63,577 nucleotides of DNA from Burkholderia guangdongensis (GCF_013403875.1 NZ_JACBNX010000002.1:189889-253465), one strand, 5' to 3'. Positions 43,810 to 52,726 are shown, counted from the first letter of the stretch. The notes: generated by a model not told the origin, from the sequence alone. Translations and numbers: made by a program.

Positions 43810-45069
43810 TTGCGGCTCGTCCAGGCCGGCGCCGCGCGTGTCGCCGCGCGGCTGAGCGACGCGGGCCCCGAGGCTCGCGCGGACGCGTTCGACCGCGCGT
43901 TCCCGGGTGCGCTCGGCGCCGCGTGCTTTGGCGATCCGGCGCGCTGGGCCGTGCTCGCCGACGCCGCGCCGACGCTGCCGCTCGCGCCGGTGCACATGGC
44001 GCCGCTCGCGCCGGCCGGCGCGGCGCCGCTCGCGTGCCGCGACGACGCGTGCTTCGAGATCTGGCAGTGCGATGCGGGCGACGTCGTCAGCGCGGCAAGC
44101 GGCCCGCTCCGTTATCGATACAGCGAATCGGCGGGGCTCGTGTTCGGCAGCATCGCATTGCGCGAGGCGGATTTCGCGTCGGGCGACGGCGCTGGCGTCA
44201 CCGGTGGCATCGACGGCACCGATGGCACCGATGGCACGACGCCGCTCGAGCGCGCGACCTGCGCCGCGTACCGCGCGCTGTTCGCGCTGATCGATACGCT
44301 CGCGATGCCGCACCTGCTGCGGATCTGGAACACGGTGCCCGCGATCAACGCGGAGCAGTTCGGGCTCGAGCGCTACCGGCAGTTCAACGCGGGCCGCCAG
44401 CGCGCGTTCGACGCGAGCCGTCGCACGCTGACGGGCGCGGTGCCCGCCGCGTGCGCGCTCGGCTCGACGATGGTCGACGGCAGGGACGACAGCAGGGACG
44501 ACAGCAGGGACGACGGAAGGGCCGACGGAAGGGCCGACGGAAGGGCCGACGGAAGGGCCGACAGCACGGACGACGCCGCTCCGCTCTCTGTCTATTTCCT
44601 CGCGAGCCGCACGCCGGCCGACGCGATCGAGAATCCGCGGCAGGTCAGCGCGTATCACTATCCTGCGCGGTACGGCGCGCGCGCGCCGACGTTCGCGCGC
44701 GCGGCCGTGTGGCCGGGCGCGGCCGCGCCGGTGCTGTTCGTGTCGGGCACCGCGAGCATCGTCGGACATCGGACCTTGCATCGCGGCGACGTGCTTGCAC
44801 AGACGCGCGAGACGTTCGCGAATCTCGCGGCCGTGCTCGACGAGGCCGCGCGGCGCGGTGGGCCGCGTTTCGCGTTGTCCGATCTCGTCTACAAGGTCTA
44901 CGTGCGCGATCCCGACGACGCGGCCGCGCTCGCCGCGATCGATCGCGCGCTGCGCGACGCGGCCGGCGCCGACGCGCGGCCGCTGTATCTGCGCGCCGAC
45001 GTCTGCCGCGCGGATCTGCTGATCGAGATCGAGGCGAGCGCCGGCCATCAGGTGGAGCGCCTGGGATGA
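43810..45069 (+). CDS. XanB2-like chorismatase (hydroxybenzoate synthase), starter-unit supplier
   Basis: A 419-residue protein (from TTG 43810) of the chorismatase family (FkbO/Hyg5/XanB2). Recognisable parts: LRYRYSESAGLVFGSIALRE, LLRIWNTVPAINAEQFGLER, the RidA-like C-terminal segments FVSGTASIVGHRTLHRGDVL and FALSDLVYKVYVRDP. XanB2 turns chorismate into 3- and 4-hydroxybenzoate, and 3-hydroxybenzoate primes xanthomonadin. The start is unsure: ATG 43744 or 43732, overlapping fabG, are alternatives. Two low-complexity inserts, GIDGTDGTDGTT near residue 135 and a D/R-rich run near 226-253, lengthen it beyond the usual 330-340 residues. Confidence 0.85.
   Translation: MRLVQAGAARVAARLSDAGPEARADAFDRAFPGALGAACFGDPARWAVLADAAPTLPLAPVHMAPLAPAGAAPLACRDDACFEIWQCDAGDVVSAASGPLRYRYSESAGLVFGSIALREADFASGDGAGVTGGIDGTDGTDGTTPLERATCAAYRALFALIDTLAMPHLLRIWNTVPAINAEQFGLERYRQFNAGRQRAFDASRRTLTGAVPAACALGSTMVDGRDDSRDDSRDDGRADGRADGRADGRADSTDDAAPLSVYFLASRTPADAIENPRQVSAYHYPARYGARAPTFARAAVWPGAAAPVLFVSGTASIVGHRTLHRGDVLAQTRETFANLAAVLDEAARRGGPRFALSDLVYKVYVRDPDDAAALAAIDRALRDAAGADARPLYLRADVCRADLLIEIEASAGHQVERLG
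44485..44568 (+). repeat. In-frame 12-bp tandem repeat inside the chorismatase gene
   Basis: Seven 12-bp units (GACGACAGCAGG changing to GCCGACGGAAGG, three of the latter perfect) encode D-D-S-R then A-D-G-R steps. Period four codons keeps the frame at any copy number. It lies in a loop between recognised family segments. Confidence 0.9.
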
Positions 45070-45188
45070 AACGACCCCCACGCTCGCTGCCGCCCGAGGG
45101 GGCGGTCAGCCCCTGCGCCGTCCGCCCCGTCGCCGGCGAAAACCTAGAATTCAGTCAGGTCCCGTTCTCACCGCAACCGGCCGTTTCC

Positions 45189-45959
45189 ATGTCCACGCCC
45201 CTTGCCTCGACCACGCACCTCGTCCTGATTCCGAGCTACAACCCCGGCGTGAAGGTCGACGAGACGGTGCGCAGCGCGCGCGCGCAGTGGAATCCCGTCT
45301 GGGTCGTCGTGGACGGCAGCACGGACGGCAGCGCCGAGCGCCTCGTCGCGATGGCCGCGCAGGATCCGGGGCTGCACGTGATCGTGCTGCCGACGAACGG
45401 CGGCAAGGGCGCCGCGGTGCTCGCGGGGCTCGACGCGGCGGCCGCGCGCGGCTTCACGCACGTGCTGGCGATGGATTCCGACGGCCAGCATCCGGCCGAC
45501 CTGATCCCCGCGTTCATGGTCGCGTCGCAGGCCGCGCCGGACACGATGGTGCTCGGCTTCCCGAAGTTCGATTCGAGCGCGCCGCAGATCCGCGTGCAGG
45601 GGCGGCGGCTGTCGAACGTGTGGGCGGACGTCGAGACACTGTGGGCCGGCATCGGCGATTCGCTGTACGGTTTTCGCGTGTATCCGGTCGCGCCGCTCGC
45701 GGCGATCATGCACCGGCACGCGTGGATGCGCGGCTTCGACTTCGACCCCGAGGCGGCCGTGCGCCTGTGCTGGGCCGGCGTGCGGCCGATCCGCATCGAC
45801 GCGCCGGTGCGCTACTTCCGCGCGAACGAGGGCGGCGTGTCGCACTTCAATTACTGCCGCGACAACCTGCTGCTCGTGTGGATGCATCTGCGGCTCGTGG
45901 CCGGCTGCCTGCTGCGGCTGCCGATACTGGTCGCGCGGCGGCTGAAGCGCCGCGCATAG
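45189..45959 (+). CDS. Family 2 glycosyltransferase (dolichyl-phosphate-mannose-synthase-like) of polyene cluster
   Basis: A 256-residue GT2 enzyme. Nucleotide-sugar motifs: LIPSYNPG, VVVDGSTDGS, NGGKGAAVLAGLDAA and the DxD-type VLAMDSDGQHPADL. A basic hydrophobic C-terminus (RLVAGCLLRLPILVARRLKR) probably binds the membrane. This type closes many aryl-polyene clusters and would glycosylate the polyene or its lipid carrier. ATG 45189 chosen. The 45070-45188 gap before it shows a weak CTAGAAT box but no clear promoter. Confidence 0.87.
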   Translation: MSTPLASTTHLVLIPSYNPGVKVDETVRSARAQWNPVWVVVDGSTDGSAERLVAMAAQDPGLHVIVLPTNGGKGAAVLAGLDAAAARGFTHVLAMDSDGQHPADLIPAFMVASQAAPDTMVLGFPKFDSSAPQIRVQGRRLSNVWADVETLWAGIGDSLYGFRVYPVAPLAAIMHRHAWMRGFDFDPEAAVRLCWAGVRPIRIDAPVRYFRANEGGVSHFNYCRDNLLLVWMHLRLVAGCLLRLPILVARRLKRRA

Positions 45960-46123
45960 GCCACGCGCGCGCCTGCGTGCCGCGTCCGTGCGTACAGACC
46001 CGACTTGCTTTCATCGGCGGACTGACTAAGGTTGAACAATGGTCTTGGGGCCGGAATAAGGGCACGTCCGCGCGGCCTCGCGCACGTGCGACGACCCCGC
46101 CCGCAACCGAACAGAGGCGTGCC

Positions 46124-47212
46124 ATGAGTACGGTCGCGCGTTTTCACATCGACCATACGCAGTATCTCGGCCCCGACGGCGAGCCGGTCCAGCCGTTTCC
46201 GCCGTTCGCGCAGGATCCGGCGGCGCTGCTGCCGCTGTATCGCGCGATGGTGCTCACGCGTACGTTCGACGCGAAGGCCGTCGCGCTGCAGCGCACCGGC
46301 AAGCTCGGCACGTTCGCGTCGTCGGTCGGGCAGGAGGCGATCGGCGTCGGCGTCGCGAGCGCGATGCAGACGGACGACGTGCTGTTCCCGTCGTATCGCG
46401 ACCACGCGGCGCAACTGCTGCGCGGCGTCACGATGGTGGAGAGCCTGCTCTACTGGGGCGGCGACGAGCGCGGCAGCAACTTCAGCGCGGTGCCGCGCGA
46501 CTTCCCGAATTGCGTGCCGATCGGCACGCAGGTCTGCCATGCGGTGGGTGCCGCGTACGCGTTCATGCTGAGCCGCGAGCCGCGCGTCGCGGTGACGATT
46601 TTCGGCGACGGCGGCACGTCGAAGGGCGACTTCTACGAGGCGATGAACATGGCGGGCGTCTGGCAGGCGCCGCTCGTGCTCGTCGTCAACGACAACCAGT
46701 GGGCGATCTCGGTGCCGCGCGCGCGCCAGACCGCCGCGCAGACGCTCGCGCAGAAGGCGATCGCAGCCGGCATCGAAGGGCGGCAGGTCGACGGCAACGA
46801 CGTGATCGCCGTGCATCAGGCCGTGGCCGAGGCGCTCGACAAGGCGCGGCGCGGCGGCGGGCCGACGCTCGTCGAGGCGCTCAGCTACCGGCTCGGCGAC
46901 CACACGACCGCCGACGACGCGACGCGCTATCGCGACGCCGAAACCGTCGGCAAGGAATGGGAGCTCGAACCGCTCGTGCGCCTGCGCAAGTACCTGATGA
47001 ACCGGAACGTGCTCGACAAGGCGCAGGACACGGTGCTCGGCAAGGCGTGCTACGAGCAGGTCGAAGCCGCGGTGCAGGCGTATCTCACGGTCGCGCCGCC
47101 CGATGCGTCCGCGATGTTCGATCATCTGTATGCGACGCTGCCGGACGCGCTGCGCGAGCAGCGCGACACCGCGCTCGCGTTCGCACCAGCGCCGGGGAAC
47201 CACCATGGCTGA
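46124..47212 (+). CDS. pdhA: 2-oxoacid (pyruvate-type) dehydrogenase E1 component, alpha subunit
   Basis: A 362-residue thiamine-diphosphate enzyme subunit. The ThDP motif runs from GDGGTSKGDFYEAMNMAG to VVNDNQWAIS; the N-terminal block YRAMVLTRTFDAKAVALQRTG is typical of heterotetrameric E1. The phosphorylation-loop region is SYRLGDHTTADD, closer to pyruvate than to branched-chain enzymes, but substrate is not certain. The stop overlaps the E1-beta start by 8 bases. It starts 164 bases after the polyene glycosyltransferase, on the same strand. Confidence 0.88.
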   Translation: MSTVARFHIDHTQYLGPDGEPVQPFPPFAQDPAALLPLYRAMVLTRTFDAKAVALQRTGKLGTFASSVGQEAIGVGVASAMQTDDVLFPSYRDHAAQLLRGVTMVESLLYWGGDERGSNFSAVPRDFPNCVPIGTQVCHAVGAAYAFMLSREPRVAVTIFGDGGTSKGDFYEAMNMAGVWQAPLVLVVNDNQWAISVPRARQTAAQTLAQKAIAAGIEGRQVDGNDVIAVHQAVAEALDKARRGGGPTLVEALSYRLGDHTTADDATRYRDAETVGKEWELEPLVRLRKYLMNRNVLDKAQDTVLGKACYEQVEAAVQAYLTVAPPDASAMFDHLYATLPDALREQRDTALAFAPAPGNHHG

Positions 47213-48185
47213 CCTCAACCTCGTCGAGGCGGTGAACCGCGCGCTCGCGTACGAGCTCGCGCGCGACCCGGCCGTCGTGCTGCTCGGCGAGGACATCGGC
47301 GTGAACGGCGGTGTGTTCCGCGCGAGCGTCGATCTACAGGCGCGCTTCGGCGCCGAGCGCGTGATCGACACGCCGCTCGCCGAGACGGCCATCGCGGGCG
47401 CCGCGGTCGGCATGGCCGCGATGGGCCTGCGGCCCGTCGCCGAGATCCAGTTCAGCGGCTTCATCTATCCGGCGCTCGATCACGTGCTGAACCACGCGTC
47501 GCGGCTGCGCCACCGCACGCGCGGCCGGCTGTCGTGCCCGCTCGTGATCCGCGCGCCGAGCGGCGGCGGCATCCACGCGCCCGAGCATCACTCGGAGAAT
47601 CCGGAGGCGCTGTTCGCGCACATTCCGGGGCTGCGCGTCGTGATCCCGTCGTCGCCCGCGCGCGCGTACGGGCTGCTGCTCGCGGCGATCCGCGATCCGG
47701 ATCCGGTGATCTTTCTCGAGCCGACGCGCCTGTATCGCCTGTTCCGCCAGCCGATCGAGGACGACGGCGAAGCGCTGCCGCTCGACACGTGCTTCACGCT
47801 GCGCGACGGCTCCGACGTGACGCTCGTCAGCTGGGGCGCGGCGCTGCAGGAAGTGCAGGCGGCCGCGGACCTGCTCGCGAAGGAGGGCGTGATGGCCGAG
47901 GTGATCGACGTCGCGACGCTCAAGCCGCTCGACGTCGACACGATCCTCGCGTCGGTCGCGAAGACCGGGCGCTGCGTGATCGTGCACGAAGCCGCGCGCA
48001 CCGGCGGATTCGGCGCGGAGATCGCCGCGAACATCGCGGAGCGCGGCCTCTATTCGCTGCTCTCGCCGGTGCAGCGCGTGACGGGCTACGACGTCGTCGT
48101 GCCGCTGTTCCGGCTCGAGCAGCAGAATCTGCCGGGCGTGGCGCGGATCGTCGCGGCGGTGAGGAAGACGCTGGAGGGGGCGTAA
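47205..48185 (+). CDS. pdhB: 2-oxoacid dehydrogenase E1 component, beta subunit
   Basis: A 326-residue partner of E1-alpha. Family segments are VVLLGEDIGVNGGVFRAS, DTPLAETAIAGAAVGMA and PSGGGIHAPEHHSENPEA; the C-terminal transketolase domain has EVIDVATLKPLDVDTILASV. ATG 47205 overlaps the E1-alpha stop and is preceded by GGGG-rich sequence. It forms the alpha2-beta2 decarboxylase that feeds the lipoyl E2 encoded next. Confidence 0.9.
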   Translation: MADLNLVEAVNRALAYELARDPAVVLLGEDIGVNGGVFRASVDLQARFGAERVIDTPLAETAIAGAAVGMAAMGLRPVAEIQFSGFIYPALDHVLNHASRLRHRTRGRLSCPLVIRAPSGGGIHAPEHHSENPEALFAHIPGLRVVIPSSPARAYGLLLAAIRDPDPVIFLEPTRLYRLFRQPIEDDGEALPLDTCFTLRDGSDVTLVSWGAALQEVQAAADLLAKEGVMAEVIDVATLKPLDVDTILASVAKTGRCVIVHEAARTGGFGAEIAANIAERGLYSLLSPVQRVTGYDVVVPLFRLEQQNLPGVARIVAAVRKTLEGA

Positions 48186-48189
48186 ACCC

Positions 48190-49311
48190 ATGAAAATCTT
48201 CAAGCTCCCGGATCTCGGCGAAGGCCTGCAGGAAGCCGAGATCATCGAATGGCACGTGAAGGCGGGCGACGAGGTCGACGCCGACCGGCCGCTGCTGTCG
48301 GTCGAGACCGCGAAAGCGATCGTCGACATCCCGTCGCCGCTGGCCGGCAGGATTTCGAAGCTGTTCGGCCAGCCCGGCGACATCGTGCATCTCGGCGCGG
48401 CGCTCGTCGCGTTCGAGGGGGCGGGCGACGACGCGGATACGGGCACCGTCGTCGGCGAGGTCGAGGTGAGCGCGCGCGTCGTGCAGGACGAGCCGGCCGC
48501 GCTTGGCGTTGGCGCGGGGGGCGGGGGCGGCGCGGGCGGGATCAAGGCGATGCCGGCGGTGCGCGCGCTCGCGCGCAAGCTCGACGTCGATCTCGCGATG
48601 GTGACGCCGTCCGGCGCCGACGGCGTGATCACCGCGGCCGACGTGCAGCGTGTCGCGAAGGTGCTCGCCGACGTCGGGCCGCCCGAGGTGCTGCGCGGCG
48701 TGCGGCGCGCGATGGCGCAGAACATGGCGCGCGCGCAGAGCGAGGTCGCGGCGGCGACCGTGATCGACGATGCCGACATCGATGCGTGGCCCGCGCGCAC
48801 CGACGTGACGATCCGGCTGATCCGCGCGCTCGTGGCCGGTTGCCGCGCGGAACCGGGGCTCAACACGTGGTACGAGGGGCACACGGGGCGGCGGCACGTG
48901 CTCGAAAAAATCGATGTCGGCATCGCGGTCGATCTGGTCGACGGGCTCTTCGTGCCGGTGCTGCGCGACGTCGCGCATCGCGACGCGGCCGACTTGCGCG
49001 CGGGGCTCGACCGGATGCGCGACGACATCCGCGCGCGCAGGATTCCGCCGGAGGAGATGCGCGGCAACACGATCACGCTGTCGAACTTCGGGATGATCGC
49101 GGGCAAGTACGCGGCGCCGATCGTCGTGCCGCCGACCGTCGCGATCCTCGGCGCGGGGCGCATCCACGACGGCGTCGTGCCGGTCGGCGGCGTGGCCGTC
49201 GTGCACCGGCTGCTGCCGCTCAGCCTGACGTTCGATCACCGCGTCGTCACGGGCGGCGAGGCCGCGCGCTTTCTCGCGGCGGCGATCGCGGATCTGCAGC
49301 TCGCGCAATAG
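48190..49311 (+). CDS. pdhC: 2-oxoacid dehydrogenase E2 (dihydrolipoamide acyltransferase)
   Basis: A 373-residue E2 with one lipoyl domain (1-80, lipoyl lysine K42 in ETAKAIVD), a peripheral-subunit-binding domain (about 118-152, AMPAVRALARKLDVDLAMVT) and a catalytic domain (about 165-370). The active-site motif reads FDHRVVTGGEA: the His is present, but Thr stands where many E2s have Asp (H-x3-D-G). Related short E2s with T at this place are known to me, so it may be a natural variant. No E3 gene follows, so lipoamide dehydrogenase must come from elsewhere. Confidence 0.88.
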   Translation: MKIFKLPDLGEGLQEAEIIEWHVKAGDEVDADRPLLSVETAKAIVDIPSPLAGRISKLFGQPGDIVHLGAALVAFEGAGDDADTGTVVGEVEVSARVVQDEPAALGVGAGGGGGAGGIKAMPAVRALARKLDVDLAMVTPSGADGVITAADVQRVAKVLADVGPPEVLRGVRRAMAQNMARAQSEVAAATVIDDADIDAWPARTDVTIRLIRALVAGCRAEPGLNTWYEGHTGRRHVLEKIDVGIAVDLVDGLFVPVLRDVAHRDAADLRAGLDRMRDDIRARRIPPEEMRGNTITLSNFGMIAGKYAAPIVVPPTVAILGAGRIHDGVVPVGGVAVVHRLLPLSLTFDHRVVTGGEAARFLAAAIADLQLAQ

Positions 49312-49359
49312 GCGTACGGGGCGGGCCGCGCGACATCGGCCCGCGACACCTGCCCGCGA

Positions 49360-49389
49360 TTGACCGCGTCATTTCACGACACTTAGAAT
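49360..49389 (+). promoter_or_regulatory. Sigma-70 promoter for the phospholipase-D-like lipoprotein gene
   Basis: TTGACC (49360-49365) and TAGAAT (49384-49389), 18 bp apart, each matching consensus at five of six bases. The predicted leader to GTG 49460 is about 65 bases. Confidence 0.55.
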
Positions 49390-49459
49390 CGGCCGAAACG
49401 AACCTGCCCGTGCGCGGCGCATACGCGCGCTCCACACCGATCCGCTTGCCGAGGAAAAC

Positions 49460-51073
49460 GTGCCGACGTCCCCGATCCGGCTCGCGCCGACCTTTCGTGC
49501 CGCCCGCGCGTGCCGGGCGCTCGCCGTTTGCGCGCTGCTGGCGCTCGTCGCCGGATGCGCGACCCATCCCCCCGCGACGACGCTGAACCGCACGGTCTCG
49601 CACGCGCTGCCGCCGGACGTGAAGACGCCACTGTCGGACGCGCTTGCGGCGCCGGAGGCCGCGCATCCGGGCGAATCGGGCTTCCGCCTGCTGCCCACCG
49701 GCACCGAGGCGCTGCAGGCGCGCGTCGCGCTCGGGCTCGCGGCGAAGAAGACGCTCGACATGCAGTACTACATCGCGACCGAGGACAAGACCGGCAAGAT
49801 GCTGCTCGGCGTCGCGCTCTATGCGGCGGACCACGGCGTGCGCGTGCGGATGCTCGTCGACGACCTGAACTTCCGCGACATCGGCCGCGTGATGGCGTCG
49901 ATCAACTCGCATCCGAACATCGAGGTTCGCGTGTTCAATCCGTTCGGCTCGGAGGCGGGCGGGATGATGCAGCGCGCGACGCACGTGCTCGCGCAGATCG
50001 ACACGTTCACGCGCCGGATGCACAACAAGGCGATGATCGCGGACAACCAGGTCGCGATCGTCGGCGGCCGCAACATCGGCGACGAATACTTCAGCGCGAG
50101 CCCGACGCTGCAGTTCCGCGATCTCGACGTGCTCGCGGCGGGCCCGATCGTGCGCGACGTGTCGGCGAGCTTCGACACGTACTGGGCGAGCGCGCGCAGC
50201 TATCCACTGTCGACGCTGAATCACCAGACGTTCGACGCGAAGGATCTCGACGCGATGCGCGACGAGTTGCGCACGCACTGGTACAAGTACGTCGATACGT
50301 TCGACGCGATGCCGGCCGACGAGAAGCCGCTCGCGGAGCAGATCTCGAGCGGCGCGCTCGGTCTCGCGTGGGCGCCGGCCGAGTTCAAGGCCGATCTGCC
50401 GGACAAGATCGCGCTGCCGACGAGCGACTACGTGAGCCCGCCGCTGCAGCGGCTGATCGAGCTCACGCGCGACGCGCACGAGTCGTTCCTCGGGTTTTCG
50501 CCGTACTTCGTGCCGCACCCGGCGGGTGTCGACACGGCCGCCGCGATGACCGCGCGCGGCGTGCGCGTCGCGATCCTGACGAACTCGCTCGCGGCGACCG
50601 ACGCGGTCGCGGTGCAGGCCGGCTATGCGCCCTACCGCGTGCCACTGCTGCAGTGCGGCGTCGAGCTGTACGAGTTCAAGGCGCAGCAGCGCAGCCTGCG
50701 GCCGGGCATCTTCGGGTCGCAATCGCGCGCGAGCCTGCATGCGAAGGCGTACGTGATCGACCGGAAGATTCTCGTGATCGGCTCGATGAACCTCGATCCG
50801 CGCTCCGCGCACCTGAACACCGAGCTCGCGCTCGTGATCCACAGCCCGCAGATCGCGGGGCAGGTCGCGGACATTTTCGCGCTGGTGACGCAGCCGGAGC
50901 GCAGCTACAAGCTGTCGCTCGCCGCGCCGTCGGGGCCGGGCGCGGCGAAGATCGTCTGGCACGGCGTCGACGACGGCGAGATGCGCACGTACACGACCGA
51001 TCCGCACGCGGGGCTGCTGCGCAACCTGCTGACCGCGTTCTTCAGGATGCTGCCGGTCGAGGATCAGCTGTAG
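49460..51073 (+). CDS. Phospholipase D-family lipoprotein, cardiolipin-synthase-like (ClsC/YmdC type)
   Basis: A 537-residue lipoprotein: signal with lipobox LVAGCATH (Cys near 33). It has two HKD catalytic motifs: RMHNKAMIADNQVAIVGGRN followed by IGDEYF near 192-217, and SLHAKAYVIDRKILVIGSMN followed by LDPRS near 425-450. Each HxKx4D is intact. The overall pattern (MQYYIATEDKTGKMLL; LVDDLNFRDIG) matches the periplasmic ClsC/YmdC branch, which makes cardiolipin or other diglyceride phospholipids. Start GTG 49460 is supported by GAGG four to five bases upstream. Confidence 0.87.
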   Translation: MPTSPIRLAPTFRAARACRALAVCALLALVAGCATHPPATTLNRTVSHALPPDVKTPLSDALAAPEAAHPGESGFRLLPTGTEALQARVALGLAAKKTLDMQYYIATEDKTGKMLLGVALYAADHGVRVRMLVDDLNFRDIGRVMASINSHPNIEVRVFNPFGSEAGGMMQRATHVLAQIDTFTRRMHNKAMIADNQVAIVGGRNIGDEYFSASPTLQFRDLDVLAAGPIVRDVSASFDTYWASARSYPLSTLNHQTFDAKDLDAMRDELRTHWYKYVDTFDAMPADEKPLAEQISSGALGLAWAPAEFKADLPDKIALPTSDYVSPPLQRLIELTRDAHESFLGFSPYFVPHPAGVDTAAAMTARGVRVAILTNSLAATDAVAVQAGYAPYRVPLLQCGVELYEFKAQQRSLRPGIFGSQSRASLHAKAYVIDRKILVIGSMNLDPRSAHLNTELALVIHSPQIAGQVADIFALVTQPERSYKLSLAAPSGPGAAKIVWHGVDDGEMRTYTTDPHAGLLRNLLTAFFRMLPVEDQL

Positions 51074-51240
51074 CGACGGCGCCGGCGATCGTGCCGCTCG
51101 GAGCCCGCCCGGAACGAGGCTCGTGCGCGGCATCTGCCCGCCTGGCCGATCGGCCAACGCACGGTGGAATCGGCCCGGATCGACTAACATGCGGTTACGA
51201 CCACCGCCCGGTGGCGTTCCACGACGTACAAGGAGATCCC

Positions 51241-51675
51241 ATGCTCAAGCTGCGTTTCCTTCGTGTCGCGCTGATGGCCGGCGTGCTGGCCGCCGGCAGC
51301 GCTGCCGCCGAGACTGTTCATCTGACCGCGAACCTGCAGCCGTCGAGCGAGGTACCGCCGACGACGAGCAAGGGCTCGGGCAAGGTCGACGCGACGTTCG
51401 ACACGTCGACCCACACGCTGCAGTGGACGGTCACGTACCAGGATCTGACCGGGCCGGCGACGGCCGCGCACTTCCACGGGCCGGCGCCTGTCGGGCAGAA
51501 CGCGGACCCGCAGGTGGGGATACCGAAGGACGGGCTCGCGAGCCCGATCAAGGGCTCGAAGGAGCTGACCGACACGCAGGTCGGCGACCTGATGGCCGGC
51601 AAGTGGTATTTCAACGTGCATACGAAGGCGCATCCGGCGGGCGAGATCCGCGGGCAGGTGCTGCCGGCGAGCTGA
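51241..51675 (+). CDS. CHRD-domain exported protein
   Basis: A 144-residue protein: signal peptide 1-23 (FLRVALMAGVLAAGSAAA-E), then one CHRD domain (about 25-142) with LQPSSEVPPTTSKGSGKVDA, AAHFHGPAPVGQNADPQVG and FNVHTKAHPAGEIRGQV. CHRD domains are known from chordin and bacterial exported proteins; the bacterial role is not established. AAGGAGAT precedes ATG 51241. It appears monocistronic. Confidence 0.9.
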   Translation: MLKLRFLRVALMAGVLAAGSAAAETVHLTANLQPSSEVPPTTSKGSGKVDATFDTSTHTLQWTVTYQDLTGPATAAHFHGPAPVGQNADPQVGIPKDGLASPIKGSKELTDTQVGDLMAGKWYFNVHTKAHPAGEIRGQVLPAS

Positions 51676-51763
51676 TGGCCGGCGTTTGATGTAGAGGCAC
51701 CTGTCGAACGTTGCCGGCGCAATCGCACGTACCATCGACACATTTCGATACGGAGTGCGTCCG

Positions 51764-52726
51764 ATGAGTTGGCAAAGCAAAGTCGCGTGCTGGCTGTTGC
51801 GCTGGCAGTTCCATCCGGAGACCACCCGCCCGGTGGTCGAGCCGGAGCGTGCGCGCCGCTTCACGCGGCTGCGGATGCGCGTGCCGCGCCGCGCGCCGTC
51901 CGGCTACCGGCTGCGCGAGTGCGACGGGCCGGGCGACGCGCCGCTGAAGGGCGAATGGCTCGAGCGCACCGACCTGCCGGCCGGCCGTCGCAACGGACGC
52001 ATGCTGCTGTACTTTCACGGTGGCGGCTATTACTTCTGCTCGACGAAGACGCATCGCCCGCTCGTGTTCGGACTGACGAAGCGCGCCGGCGTGCGCTCGT
52101 TCTCGCTCGACTACCGGCTCGCCCCTGAAACGCGCTTCCCCGGCGCGCTCGACGACGCGCTCGCCGCGTACCGGAAGCTGCTCGAATTGGGCACGCCGCC
52201 GGAATCGATCGTGCTCGGCGGCGATTCGGCGGGCGGCGGGCTCGCGCTCGCGACGCTCGTCGCGTTGCGCGATCGCGGCGAGCCGCTGCCGGCCGGCGCG
52301 ATCCTGTTCTCGCCGTGGACCGATCTCGCGGCGACCGGCGCGACGCTGCGCACGAACGACGGGATCGACCCGATGTTCGCGGGCCCGGCGCTCGGCAAGG
52401 CCGCGAAGCTCTATCTCGGCGACACGCCGGGCACGCATCCGTACGCGTCGCCGCTGTACGCGGATCTCGCCGGACTGCCGCCGCTGTTCATCCAGGCCGG
52501 CAGCACCGAAGTGCTGCTCGACGATTCGCGCCGCGTCGCCGACAAGGCGAGGGCCGCGGGCGTGCAGGTCGAGATCGAGATCTGGCCCGACATGCCGCAC
52601 GTCTGGCAGGTGTACACGCCGTTCTTGCCGGAATCGCGGCGCGCGCTCGACCGGGCGGCCGCGTTTCTGCGCCGGGTCGCGGTCGAGCGGTCGGTTCAGC
52701 GCGTGGGCGAGGCGTCGATCGCCTGA
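51764..52726 (+). CDS. Alpha/beta hydrolase of the hormone-sensitive lipase family
   Basis: A 320-residue esterase/lipase. The oxyanion motif HGGGYYF, nucleophile serine in GGDSAGGGLALA, and the acid/His pair in STEVLLDD and MPHVWQ are all present. I chose ATG 51764 (MSWQSKVACW), which has GGAG about 9 bases upstream; the GTG 51755 overlaps that site. Substrate is probably a short-chain ester. The last 31 bases overlap the 3' end of the opposing EcsC-family gene. Confidence 0.88.
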   Translation: MSWQSKVACWLLRWQFHPETTRPVVEPERARRFTRLRMRVPRRAPSGYRLRECDGPGDAPLKGEWLERTDLPAGRRNGRMLLYFHGGGYYFCSTKTHRPLVFGLTKRAGVRSFSLDYRLAPETRFPGALDDALAAYRKLLELGTPPESIVLGGDSAGGGLALATLVALRDRGEPLPAGAILFSPWTDLAATGATLRTNDGIDPMFAGPALGKAAKLYLGDTPGTHPYASPLYADLAGLPPLFIQAGSTEVLLDDSRRVADKARAAGVQVEIEIWPDMPHVWQVYTPFLPESRRALDRAAAFLRRVAVERSVQRVGEASIA

